NCBI RefSeq assembly: GCF_036250755.1
Contig: NZ_CP109583.1
Location: 4,526,001 to 4,590,000 of the forward strand
Length of the DNA stretch: 64,000 nt
Origin: Streptomyces uncialis
GTDB lineage: Bacteria > Actinomycetota > Actinomycetes > Streptomycetales > Streptomycetaceae
Reading direction: 5' to 3'
Below are positions 19,940 through 30,101 of the stretch, one piece after another. Numbering within the stretch: the first letter of the stretch is position 1; every line of letters starts with the position of its first letter. The position numbers and the translations under genes were made by a program. Below the pieces are notes generated by a model that did not search any database, had not been told where the DNA came from, and saw only the letters and a list, made by a program, of their open reading frames with translations.

Positions 19940-20095
19940 CCCCGTACAGGAACACGGACGTAGCGGACACGGACGTAGCGGAACACAGACGTAGCCGAAC
20001 ACAGGCGCGGCGGACACGGACCTACCGGAACGCAGGCGGATCCGGGCACGGCCGAGTCGGAACACAGGCGTATCGGAACACGGGCGAGAGAGAAG
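19940..20095 (+). repeat. Nine degenerate 15-16 bp tandem repeats
   Basis: The unit GGAACACGGACGTAGC recurs about nine times with drift (GGACACGGACGTAGC, GGAACACAGACGTAGC, GGAACACAGGCGTATC and others) between the permease stop and the kinase start. It occupies the region where the kinase ribosome-binding site should be. Confidence 0.75.
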
Positions 20096-20102
20096 CGGTG
20101 GC

Positions 20103-21725
20103 ATGCGCGAGCCGGGTGCCTGGTGGCAGCGGAAGAGCACGACCGCGAAGGTGGAGACGTACACGCGCTGGTCGTTCCACGCGTTCGCCGTGATCGAATT
20201 CGGCGTCATCGGCGTCGTCCCGATAACGGCGATGCCGGTGGTACCGGGGGCCACCCTGCTGGTGCTGGTGCTGGTGCATGTCGTCGTGGGTTCGCTCACC
20301 GTGTCCCGGGCCATGGACTGGGCCACCGGCACCCGGGACCGTCCGCTCGGGTTGCTGATCACCCTCGCGGTCACCACGGCCGTCGTGGCCGTGGTGGGGC
20401 TGGTGGTCGGCACCTGGGGGCAGGATCTGGACCGCCCCGGCACCCCCGAGGAGATGGCACGGCTGTCCGCCACCGGGTCGTTCTTCCTGGGGGTGATGGC
20501 CTTCGGGCTGGGGATCTTCGCCCTCGCGGTACGCGGTCCCCGGCGGATCGCCGCGTGTGTGACGTTGTCGGGCGTGGCGGCGGGCGCGGCGTTCATCGCG
20601 GTCGGGTTCTCCCCGGGGGCCTCGGTCGTCACCGGGCTGCTGGTCGTCGTCTTCTCCGGGTTCTTCGCCCTGACCGCGGTGTTCTCCATGTGGCTGCTGC
20701 GTGCCGTCCTCGAACTCGACGAGGCGAGGGAGACCCGGGCGGCGCTCGCCGTCGCCGAGGAACGGCTGCGGTTCGGCCGCGATCTGCACGATGTCCTCGG
20801 CCGCAATCTCGCCGTCGTCGCGCTGAAGAGCGAACTGGCCGTCCAGCTGGCGCGCCGCGAACGGCCCGAGGCCGTGGAGCAGATGATCGAGGTGCAGCGG
20901 ATCGCGCAGGAGTCGCAGCGGGAGGTGCGGGAGGTGGTCCGCGGCTACCGTGAGGCCGATCTCTCCGCGGAGCTGGCCGGGGCCCAGGGCGTGCTCACCG
21001 CCGCCGGGATCGACTGCCGGGTCACCGGCTCGGCCGGTCGGCTCCCGGCCGGGGTCCAGTCGGTGCTCGGCTGGGTGGTCCGGGAGACCACCACGAACGT
21101 CCTGCGGCACGGCGACGCCGCGCACTGCGCGGTGACCCTGACGGAGGCGGACGGGACGGCGACCCTGATCGTGGAGAGCGACGGGGTGACCGCCACCGAC
21201 GGCACGGGACCCGCGGACGGCACCGGGCCCGACGACTGCGGCGGACCGGCCGTCGGCGGCGGCACCGGACTCGCGGGGCTGCGGGAGCGGCTGGCCCGGG
21301 TCGACGGCACGCTGGAGGCCGGGATCGCCGGGGTCGCGGACCGGGTCGGCGGACGGGTGTTCCGGGTCGTCGCACGCGTACCCGTCGGGGTGGCAGGCCG
21401 TACGCCGGGCAGCACGTCCGCCCGTACCCCGGGCGGCACATCCGGCCCTGCCCAGGGCAGCACGTCCGGCCCTGCCCCGGGCAGCGCCTCCGTACGGAAC
21501 CCGGGCGGCGCGGCGTCCGTACGGGCCCGGGGGGCCACCAGCGGCGGGGACCGCACCAGGTCATCCGAGGACCGCACCAGGTCGTCCGAGAACCGCGGCG
21601 GGCCGGCCGTGGACCGGACGGAATCGGCCGCGGACCGCACGGAGTCGGCGGACCGCACCGGGTCGTCCATCGGCCGCACGGAGTCGGCGGACCGCACCGG
21701 TTCCGCAGAGGGAGAGACATCATGA
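20103..21725 (+). CDS. Sensor histidine kinase (NarL/DesK type) with repetitive C-terminal tail
   Basis: A 540-aa membrane kinase. Six or so transmembrane helices span residues 25-200. Next is a HisKA_3 dimerisation domain with the phospho-acceptor His229 in RFGRDLHDVLGRNLAVVALK, then an HATPase domain (N-box VVRETTTNVLRHG, G-box GGGTGLAGLRERL). After about residue 425 the protein becomes a ~110-residue low-complexity tail of repeats (GSTSARTPG, DRTRSSE, DRTESA) that the family does not need. The ATG at 20103 has only a weak purine run upstream. The response-regulator start overlaps the stop by 4 bp. Confidence 0.92.
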   Translation: MREPGAWWQRKSTTAKVETYTRWSFHAFAVIEFGVIGVVPITAMPVVPGATLLVLVLVHVVVGSLTVSRAMDWATGTRDRPLGLLITLAVTTAVVAVVGLVVGTWGQDLDRPGTPEEMARLSATGSFFLGVMAFGLGIFALAVRGPRRIAACVTLSGVAAGAAFIAVGFSPGASVVTGLLVVVFSGFFALTAVFSMWLLRAVLELDEARETRAALAVAEERLRFGRDLHDVLGRNLAVVALKSELAVQLARRERPEAVEQMIEVQRIAQESQREVREVVRGYREADLSAELAGAQGVLTAAGIDCRVTGSAGRLPAGVQSVLGWVVRETTTNVLRHGDAAHCAVTLTEADGTATLIVESDGVTATDGTGPADGTGPDDCGGPAVGGGTGLAGLRERLARVDGTLEAGIAGVADRVGGRVFRVVARVPVGVAGRTPGSTSARTPGGTSGPAQGSTSGPAPGSASVRNPGGAASVRARGATSGGDRTRSSEDRTRSSENRGGPAVDRTESAADRTESADRTGSSIGRTESADRTGSAEGETS

Positions 21726-22351
21726 GCACGGCACCCAGCGCACCCCGGGTACGGGTCCTGCTCGCCGACGACGAGCATCTGATCCGGGGCGCGCTCGCCG
21801 CGCTGCTCGCGCTGGAGGACGATCTGCTGGTGGTCGCCGAGGCCGCGTCCGGTCCCGAGGCGCTCGCGATGGCCCGCGCCCATGTCCCGGACGTCGCCGT
21901 CCTGGATCTGGAGATGCCCGGCGCCGACGGTGTGAGCGTGGCCACATCCCTGCGGGCGGAACTGCCCGGCTGCCGGGTCATGATCGTCACCAGCCACGGC
22001 CGCCCGGGGCATCTGAAGCGGGCGCTGGCGGCGGGGGTGCGCAGCTTCGTCCCCAAGACGGTCAGCGCGCGGCAGCTCGCCGAGATCATCCGCACCGTCC
22101 ACGCCGGGAACCGCTACGTCGACCCCGAGTTGGCCGCCGACGCGATCTCCGCCGGGGACTCCCCGCTGACCGCCCGGGAGGCCGAGGTGCTGGACCTCGC
22201 CGCCGACGGCGCCCCCATCGCGGAGATCGCGGAGCGCGCGGCGCTCTCCCCCGGCACGGTCCGCAACTATCTCTCGTCGGCCGCGACGAAGCTCGGGGCG
22301 GAGAACCGTCATACGGCGGTGCGGCTCGCCAGGGACCGCGGTTGGGTATAG
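21722..22351 (+). CDS. LuxR/NarL-family response regulator
   Basis: A 209-aa protein. The receiver domain has the acidic pocket LLADDEH and the phosphorylation site Asp62 (VAVLDLEMPGADG). The C-terminal LuxR helix-turn-helix spans about residues 148-205 (LTAREAEVLDLAADGAPIAE, then SPGTVRNYLSSAATKLG). Partner of the upstream kinase; likely controls the ABC genes just upstream of the pair. Confidence 0.93.
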   Translation: MSTAPSAPRVRVLLADDEHLIRGALAALLALEDDLLVVAEAASGPEALAMARAHVPDVAVLDLEMPGADGVSVATSLRAELPGCRVMIVTSHGRPGHLKRALAAGVRSFVPKTVSARQLAEIIRTVHAGNRYVDPELAADAISAGDSPLTAREAEVLDLAADGAPIAEIAERAALSPGTVRNYLSSAATKLGAENRHTAVRLARDRGWV

Positions 22352-22375
22352 TGGGCGTCGCCCGAGAGGGCACCG

Positions 22376-22448
22376 GCGGACGTAGCTCAGTTGGTAGAGC
22401 GCAACCTTGCCAAGGTTGAGGTCGCGAGTTCGAACCTCGTCGTCCGCT
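22376..22448 (+). tRNA. tRNA-Gly (anticodon GCC), copy 2
   Basis: A 73-nt body identical to the gene at 17815. Only CC of the CCA end is encoded (followed by G). Confidence 0.95.
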
Positions 22449-22455
22449 CCGGAAC

Positions 22456-22487
22456 GAAAAGCCCCGGCCCACAGGCCGGGGCTTTTC
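22456..22487. terminator. Bidirectional terminator between tRNA-Gly and purC
   Basis: A 14-bp perfect stem (GAAAAGCCCCGGCC with GGCCGGGGCTTTTC), loop CACA, with A-run and T-run on its two sides. Serves the tRNA (+) and possibly purC (minus). Confidence 0.8.
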
Positions 22488-22551
22488 GCGTACCCCTGGC
22501 ACCGCGGGGGGGGGCCGGGCCCTCCGTCCAGGCCCCCCGTCCGCAGGTCCG

Positions 22552-23448
22552 CTACCAGCGCTCGCCCGTCAGGCGCTCGTACGCCTCCAGGTATTTCGCG
22601 CGGGTCGCGGCGACGATCTCCTCGGGCAGCGGGGGCGGCGGCTGCTCGGCGGCGCGGTCCCAGCCGGAGGCCGGGGAGGTCAGCCAGTCCCGGACGAACT
22701 GCTTGTCGTAGCTCGGCTGGGCACGGCCCGGCTCCCACGTCCCGGCGGGCCAGAACCGGGACGAGTCGGGGGTGAGCACCTCGTCCGCGAGGGTCAGGGT
22801 CTCCCCGTCGAAACCGAACTCGAACTTGGTGTCCGCGAGGACGATGCCCCGCTCCCGCGCGATGCCCCGGGCGCGGCCGTAGACGTCGAGGGTGGTCCGC
22901 CGCAGCTGAGCGGCGGTCGGGGCGCCGACCTGGCGGACGACCTCCTCGTAGCTGACGTTCTCGTCGTGGTCGCCGACCGCCGCCTTCGTCGCCGGGGTGA
23001 AGATCGGCTCGGGCAGCTCGGAGCCGTCGTCGAGGCCCTCGGGCAGCGGGAGACCGCAGACCGTACGGGACAGGCGGTACTCGGTCAGTCCCGAACCGGC
23101 GAGATAGCCGCGCGCCACGCACTCCACCGGAACCATCCGCAGCGACTTGCAGACCAGGGTGCGGCCGGCCCAGTCGGCGGGGGCGCCCTCGGGCAGCTCC
23201 GTGCTCAGCACATGGTTCGGGGCGAGGTCCGCGAGCTGGTCGAACCACCACAGCGAGAGCCGGGTGAGGACCCGGCCCTTGTCGGGGATCTCCGTCGGCA
23301 GCACCCAGTCGTACGCGGAGATCCGGTCACTGGCGACCATCACCAGATCGCCCGCCCCGTCGCGGTACAGGTCGCGGACCTTGCCCGTGTGCAGATGCAC
23401 CAGGCCCGGGACCTGCGGCGGCTCGGGCTTTTCGACGAATCCGGACAC
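22552..23448 (-). CDS. purC: SAICAR synthetase
   Basis: A 298-aa enzyme joining CAIR with aspartate using ATP. Signatures: HTGKVRDLYRDG, MVASDRISAYDWVLPTEIPD, MVPVECVARGYLAGSG, DTKFEFGFDG and LADEVLTPDSSRFWP. The start is GTG 23448 with GGAGG 5 nt upstream; longer frames upstream are not coding. Single gene on this strand. Confidence 0.96.
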   Translation of the reverse strand: MSGFVEKPEPPQVPGLVHLHTGKVRDLYRDGAGDLVMVASDRISAYDWVLPTEIPDKGRVLTRLSLWWFDQLADLAPNHVLSTELPEGAPADWAGRTLVCKSLRMVPVECVARGYLAGSGLTEYRLSRTVCGLPLPEGLDDGSELPEPIFTPATKAAVGDHDENVSYEEVVRQVGAPTAAQLRRTTLDVYGRARGIARERGIVLADTKFEFGFDGETLTLADEVLTPDSSRFWPAGTWEPGRAQPSYDKQFVRDWLTSPASGWDRAAEQPPPPLPEEIVAATRAKYLEAYERLTGERW

Positions 23449-23543
23449 GGTGCCTCCCCGTGGAGATGTACAAGTGCGGTGCTGCCGCGATTGTCCCGTA
23501 CCGGGGTCGTCACGGGGGTGGTGGGGGTGCCGGGCCGGGTGGG

Positions 23544-25079
23544 TCAGTCGCGTTTGCAGATGCGGTCGAGCAGGTTCGCGGTGGCCCGCTGCACCCGGGC
23601 GTCCACATGGCCGGGGCGGTCGAGGGCCGGGGACCACGCGAACGTCCCCGACGCGAAGACCAGCGCGCCCGACGGCGCCCGGTACAGGGACGTCTCCTGG
23701 TGGCGGCGGCCGCCACCGCCGTCCCGGTACGGGGAGTGGGCGAGCAGGACCCGCTCTTGGTGCTCGGGCAGCGGGGTGCGCGGGAAGTAGCGGTCGGCCT
23801 CGCCCGCGACCATCCCGGGCAGTTCGTCGCCGTCGTGGGCGCCGGTCGCCTCCCACATCCAGTGCCCGGCGTTGCGGACGATCAGCGGGTGGGGCTCCGG
23901 CACCCGGCCCGCGTACTGGATGCCGATGAGGTGCTGCTCCGGGCGGTCGATCTCCCGCCACAGCGCGGATCTGCCGGGGCCCCTGCGTTTTCGGCAGGTC
24001 AGCAGCCGGTCCGGGGTACCGGCCGGGGAACCGCTCAACTCGATCTGCCAGTACATGGTGTTGGCCGACAGGAACACCAGCGAGGTGCCCTGTGCGCGGG
24101 CGCCCTCCACGGTCCGCCGCATCGCCGCTGACCAGTACTCGTCATGCCCCGGGAACACCAGGCCGCGGTAGCGGGCGGGGTCGACCCGGCCCGCGTGCAG
24201 ATCGGTGGCGTCCGCGTACGCGAGGTCGTAGCCGTAGCGCTCGGCCCAGCGGATGAAGTCGTACGCGTGGCCCACGTGCAGCGGCAGGCCCGCGCCCGCG
24301 TACGGGCGGTCGAACGACACGGTGGTCGCGGCGTCCCGCTCCCCGAGGAGACGGCCCTGCTCGTCCCACGCGTGGTAGAGGCTCGCGCCCGTCCGGCCGT
24401 CCTCGGGGTAGAGGTTGTACGCCTGCCAGGTGATGTCGGGGAGCAGCAGCAGCAGGTCCGCCGGGCGGTCGTCGCGGACGGTGAACGGGATGTGCGAGCG
24501 GTAGCCGTCGGCGGTGGTCAGCACGGCGACGTACGCGCCCGGGTTCCAGTACGACGGGACCTGGAGACGCCAGGACATCCACCAGTGGTGGCACGAGACC
24601 GCGCGGTCGGCGGTGAGCGGCGCGGGCTGGACGATGCCGGAGAGCCGGGGGCTGGTGGTGATCTGCGCGGCGCCGTCGCCCGCGTAGTGGCCGATGCGGT
24701 AGATGTCCACGCTGAACTGCTGCGGGGGGTCGACGGTGATCCGGAAGTCGATGGCCTCGCCCGGGGCGACCGCGGCGGTCGAGGCGAAGCCCTTGATCTG
24801 GCGGTGCACGTCGTCCGCGGTGCGCAGGCCCGTGGACGGGCGGGGGTCGGGAGGGCCGGCGGGGCGGGTCCGGCGGCCGGGTCTGCCGCGCGGGCGGCCC
24901 TGCTCCGGGGAGGTCCGCTCCGGGGGGGTGTCGACGTACCAGGGGACCACATGGCCCGTGTCGTCGAAGTAGTGGTCGCGCCCGCGCAGCCAGGGCAGGG
25001 GTCCCTGGCCGAAGGGGTCGGTGACGGCGTGGGCGAGGGCGCCGGATTCCCATCGCCTGGTGTGTTCCGGCTGTGCCAT
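23544..25079 (-). CDS. N,N-dimethylformamidase beta-subunit-like protein
   Basis: A 511-aa soluble protein. The middle and C-terminal parts match the fold of the large subunit of N,N-dimethylformamidase (YAGAGLPLHVGHAYDFIRWA, LVFPGHDEYWSAAMRRTVEG, FLSANTMYWQIEL). The HDEYW segment includes candidate metal-binding residues. A Pro/Arg-rich insert sits at residues 55-85. Such proteins are common in Streptomyces without the small subunit, so the true substrate is not known. No signal peptide. Transcribed alone, ATG 25079. Confidence 0.8.
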   Translation of the reverse strand: MAQPEHTRRWESGALAHAVTDPFGQGPLPWLRGRDHYFDDTGHVVPWYVDTPPERTSPEQGRPRGRPGRRTRPAGPPDPRPSTGLRTADDVHRQIKGFASTAAVAPGEAIDFRITVDPPQQFSVDIYRIGHYAGDGAAQITTSPRLSGIVQPAPLTADRAVSCHHWWMSWRLQVPSYWNPGAYVAVLTTADGYRSHIPFTVRDDRPADLLLLLPDITWQAYNLYPEDGRTGASLYHAWDEQGRLLGERDAATTVSFDRPYAGAGLPLHVGHAYDFIRWAERYGYDLAYADATDLHAGRVDPARYRGLVFPGHDEYWSAAMRRTVEGARAQGTSLVFLSANTMYWQIELSGSPAGTPDRLLTCRKRRGPGRSALWREIDRPEQHLIGIQYAGRVPEPHPLIVRNAGHWMWEATGAHDGDELPGMVAGEADRYFPRTPLPEHQERVLLAHSPYRDGGGGRRHQETSLYRAPSGALVFASGTFAWSPALDRPGHVDARVQRATANLLDRICKRD

Positions 25080-25602
25080 GTGGCGCCCTCCCTGAGTCCC
25101 CCGGCTCTCCGCGCGATGCCGCGCGGCGGCCCACCCAGCACATCACATTGCGCATGCGGCCCGTCACCGTTCGTCGTTATTTGACCGCGGGGGAACGATT
25201 CGTTTACCCCGGGGTGGGAGTACGCGGGGGTACGCGGGTGCTCTGCGTGGGGCGTTCGTGGTGCGTTCGGCCGTGGTGCGTTCGGCCGTGGGGCGTTCGT
25301 TCCCGGGGCCTTGGTTTCGCGGGGCGTTCGTACGCGGGTGCGCTGCGGGGCGTTCGGCGGTTTCCGGGGTGGGCGGCGATGCCTGTGTGCGGCGCCGGTG
25401 CGCGGGGTTCGGCGGGGCGGGCGCCGTCCGGGGCGTGCCGTCGGGGCGCCGCTGTTCGGGCGCCGCCGTCTCGGCGTACGGGGGCCGCTGCCCGTACAGG
25501 TGCCGCCCGACGTAGCGGCGTGCCGCTCGCCGTACAAGGCGTGCCGCTGTCCGTACGGCGGTGGGTGTGGGGGCGTGGGGGGGCGCCACGGTCACCGGGC
25601 GG
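25080..25602. other. Gene-free stretch with short tandem repeats
   Basis: No supported gene. 25257-25300 contains tandem GTGCGTTCGGCCGTG units, and the rest to 25560 is G+C-rich with repeated GGCGTTCG, GCCGCTG and CGTACGG words. Confidence 0.5.
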
Positions 25603-27366
25603 TCAGATGAGGCGCAGGGGTTTGTCCGTACGGATCGACTGGGTGGCGAGCCAGCTGCGCAGCGGACCGGCGTCCCCGTCGTCGACCAGGGAGAACACCC
25701 GGGACGAGAGATCCCCCGCGCGGCGCCCGCCCACCAGGAGGGAGGGGCCGTCCAGCCAGTCGAGGCCGGGCACCGCCCCGCCCGTGTCCACCGCGGCGCA
25801 GCACACCATCGCCAGGACATGGTCGGCGAGCAGATCGCGTTCGCTGCGCGGCGGTTGCAGCGGGAAGAGCGGCACCATCCCCTCGTTCCACAGGAGTTCG
25901 TCGGGGTGCTGACCGGGGCGGGGTGCCTGGGCCGCGTCCCCCTCGGTCTCCTCCCGGGACACCCACGCGCTGAGCGCCGACGCGACGGCTGCCGCGCGCG
26001 CGTTGTCCGGGCTGTCGTCCGGGGCGATCCGGGGCACCGGCGCGACCGCCGCCGATCCGGATATCGGGGCGCTGTCGGCCACCGTCAGCCGGTCGAGGAC
26101 CCGGGCGAGCGTGGCGCCCTGGGAGCCGCGGCGCTCACCGAGGCCGTCGAGGACCTTGTGCAGCCGGGCCGCCTCGGTGCGCCACGTACGGTCGACGACC
26201 TCCTCGGGGTACGCCTGCCAGTCGACCGGCGCCCATTCGCGGCCGGGCTCGGTGGGGGCGCCGTGGAACAGCCGGGCGGCCAGCAGGGACGCGGCCTCGT
26301 CCACCGCGCCGGGCTCCTCCAGCAGATCGCACGCGGGCCGCTCCCCCAGCCGCGCGGTGAACCCTTCCGCGAGGCGGTCGCGGCGGGACAGCTCGGTCAG
26401 CGCGGCGACCACTCCCGCGTCGAGCCGTGAGGGCCAGCGGCCGACCCGCCACGCGGGCAGCGCGACCCTGGTCAGCAGCCGGTCCCACCCGGCGTACGCG
26501 AGGCCCACCTGCTCCTGCGCGACGATCCGCAGGCCGTAGTCCACGCTCTGCGCCCGGTCCGCGGCGGCGGCGGCCACCCCGCGCTCCATCTCGGCGGCAT
26601 GCTCCCGGCAGGCCCGCAGCAGCAGCCGCGCCACCCGGCCGACCGCGCCGAGCACCAGCCGTGTGAGCGGGCCCCGGTGGGGCTCGGACGCCACGGCCAC
26701 GGCGGCGTCCAGCCCCCGGACGAAGCGGCGGGCGGCGGCGATGTCGGGGTGCGCCGCGGGGCCCGTACCGGCGACGACCGGGGCGAGCACCGCGCGCAGC
26801 TCGGCGACCCGCATCCACCACAGGAACGGCGACCCGATGATCAGTACGGGGGCGATCGGCGCCCCGCGGTCGGGGTCCTCCCCGGTCCGCCCGGCCGGCC
26901 CGGTCCGGCCGGGGGCGTCGGCGGAGGTGTCCCCGGCCGCCTTCGGGGCCCGCGCGCGGTGCGCGCGGTCCTCCAGCCAGCTGTCGCAGTCGGGGGTCAG
27001 GGCTATGGCGGACGGCATGGGGACGTCGAGGCGGTCCGCGAGGTCCCGCACCAGGCGGTAGAGGTCAGGGGCGGCGCTCTCGGCGATCGGCACCGTGGGA
27101 CTCATGGCGGGCCGGGAACGGCTGATGACCAGGCCGATGACCGCCGCCGCGACGAGCACCGCCACGGCCGTCCCGGTGAGGATCAGACGCGCCAGCTCCA
27201 CGCCGCCCCCCGCGTCCACATGTCCCGTGACCTGGGCGGCGAACAGCACCACGGCTCCCGCCGCGGGCAGCAGCGCCACGGCGGTCGCCCTGCTGCGGAC
27301 CCGCAGCACGGCGAGGGCCCGGGAGCGCGCGGAACGCGCGTCCGTCTCCACACCCGTCTCCGACAC
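25603..27366 (-). CDS. Membrane protein with degenerate M48-type domain
   Basis: A 587-aa protein. Two transmembrane helices at about residues 30-48 and 60-82 are followed by a cytoplasmic part (ESAAPDLYRLVRDLADRLDV, then PSAIALTPDCDSWLED) whose layout recalls M48/HtpX proteases. The zinc motif HEXXH is absent, so I expect no protease activity. Gly/Pro-rich insert at residues 140-165. Conserved between purC and purD in Streptomyces as far as I recall. Function unknown. Confidence 0.7.
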   Translation of the reverse strand: MSETGVETDARSARSRALAVLRVRSRATAVALLPAAGAVVLFAAQVTGHVDAGGGVELARLILTGTAVAVLVAAAVIGLVISRSRPAMSPTVPIAESAAPDLYRLVRDLADRLDVPMPSAIALTPDCDSWLEDRAHRARAPKAAGDTSADAPGRTGPAGRTGEDPDRGAPIAPVLIIGSPFLWWMRVAELRAVLAPVVAGTGPAAHPDIAAARRFVRGLDAAVAVASEPHRGPLTRLVLGAVGRVARLLLRACREHAAEMERGVAAAAADRAQSVDYGLRIVAQEQVGLAYAGWDRLLTRVALPAWRVGRWPSRLDAGVVAALTELSRRDRLAEGFTARLGERPACDLLEEPGAVDEAASLLAARLFHGAPTEPGREWAPVDWQAYPEEVVDRTWRTEAARLHKVLDGLGERRGSQGATLARVLDRLTVADSAPISGSAAVAPVPRIAPDDSPDNARAAAVASALSAWVSREETEGDAAQAPRPGQHPDELLWNEGMVPLFPLQPPRSERDLLADHVLAMVCCAAVDTGGAVPGLDWLDGPSLLVGGRRAGDLSSRVFSLVDDGDAGPLRSWLATQSIRTDKPLRLI

Positions 27367-27669
27367 GACCGGACCTCACCCCCTACTGCCCGCCCGGCAC
27401 GCTCCGGCGCCGACGGGCTCCCATGGCGTTGTTCACTCCCCCACTGTGGCACCGGCCACTGACAACGCAATGCCGGTGGGCCATGTGCCGGAACGCATGC
27501 GCCGCACCCTAGTTGGGCCCTCGCGTCCCGTCAGCCGTATAGACCATTGGTCACTCGATGGAATGGCTTTGGGCAGAGGTTTGTCGCGATCGCGCGTCAC
27601 GATACGAACTGATAGCCGAGCGCGTACGACTCCCCGCACGCCCCACCCCACCGCCGTACGCCCGCCCAC
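27367..27669. other. Gene-free stretch before repeat locus C
   Basis: It holds the 5' flank of the leftward membrane-protein gene. 27450-27610 is less G+C-rich and probably includes its promoter; nothing else stands out. Confidence 0.45.
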
Positions 27670-28614
27670 CGCCCACGACGCGCCCCCGCGGGTCGCCTTC
27701 GCTCGCGCTCCCGAGGTCTGTCCAGCTGGACGTACTCGTCCCTGTGCCGTCGCTCGCGGGGTGCGCAGTTCCCCGCGCCCCTGGGTCTCCTGTGCTGGGC
27801 GCACTTGTTCCCGTGCGGGTACTCGGTGGTTCTGCGCAGTTCCCCGCGGGTCGCCTTCGCTCGCGCTCCCGAGGTTTGTCCGGCTGGACGCACTTGTCCC
27901 TGTGCGGTCGGACGGGGTCGCGCAGTTCCCCGCGCCCCTGGGTCTGCTGTGCTGGGCGTACTTGTTCCCGTGCGGGTACTCGGTGGTTCTGCGCAGTTCC
28001 CCGCGGGTCGCCTTCGCTCGCGCTCCCGAGGTCTGTCCGGCTGGACGCACTTGTCCCTGTGCCGTCGCTCGCGGGGTGCGCAGTTCCCCGCGCCCCTGGG
28101 TCTCCTGTGCTGGGCGTACTTGTTCCCGTGCAGGTACTCGGTGGTTCTGCGCAGTTCCCCGCGCCCCTGAAGGGGCGCCCCCTTGCTGCTGTCCTCAGTC
28201 TGCGGGGGCGGGGTTGAACCCTCCTCCTCCCGCACTCGCTCGGCTGCGGGAGGGGGTGGGCGGGAATCTCTGCCCGCAGACTCCGATGCTCTTCAGCAGA
28301 GCCACTTCACGTCCGACCGAGCGCGTTGGAGCGAGGACGGAGAATCCCGACCGGCCCCGACCCGAAGAACCCGCCGGATGCGCCCCAAAGGGGCGCGGGG
28401 AACTGCGCAAGAACGAGGGCAGACCCGCACCCGAAGAGCGACCGCAAGGGGGCAGCACCCAGGGGCGCGGGGAACTGCGCACCCACCGAGCGACCGCACA
28501 GGAACAAGTGCGCCCAGCACAAGAAACCCCAGGGCGCGAGCGAAGACGACCTGCGGGGAACCGCGAACCACCGGGCGACCCGGGCAGGGACAAGTGCGCC
28601 CCGCCGGACAGACC

Positions 28615-28640
<26 letters not shown>
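27670..28640. repeat. Long repeat locus C
   Basis: Three tandem units of 157-160 bp (CGCGGGTCGCCTTCGCTCGC at about 27685, 27845 and 28002), each with two GCGCAGTTCCCCGCG-type boxes. Then the central module (about 28210-28400, with GGGCGGGAATCTCTGCCCGC and GGACGGAGAATCCCGACCGG), then inverted units with GCGCGGGGAACTGCGC up to 28640. The last unit runs into the 3' end of purD. Same family as loci A and B. No supported gene inside. Confidence 0.8.
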
Positions 28641-29877
<1,237 letters not shown>

Positions 29878-30101
29878 CACAGCCGCCACCCTAACCGCCA
29901 CCGCCCACCCCCTTGTGCGGGCGTCCGACGCGCGGACTCCCCGGCCTTGGGAGGTTCCTCCTAGTCAGCCACGTCACCGCCGTAAGCGATGTTGCTGTTG
30001 CGGCAAATCTGATTGCCGAATCCGGCGGACCGGCCGGAAGGTGGTGGGACGGAGAGCCGGACAACGACGAAGGGCCCGGGGCCCTCGCGGGAGGCGATGA
30101 C

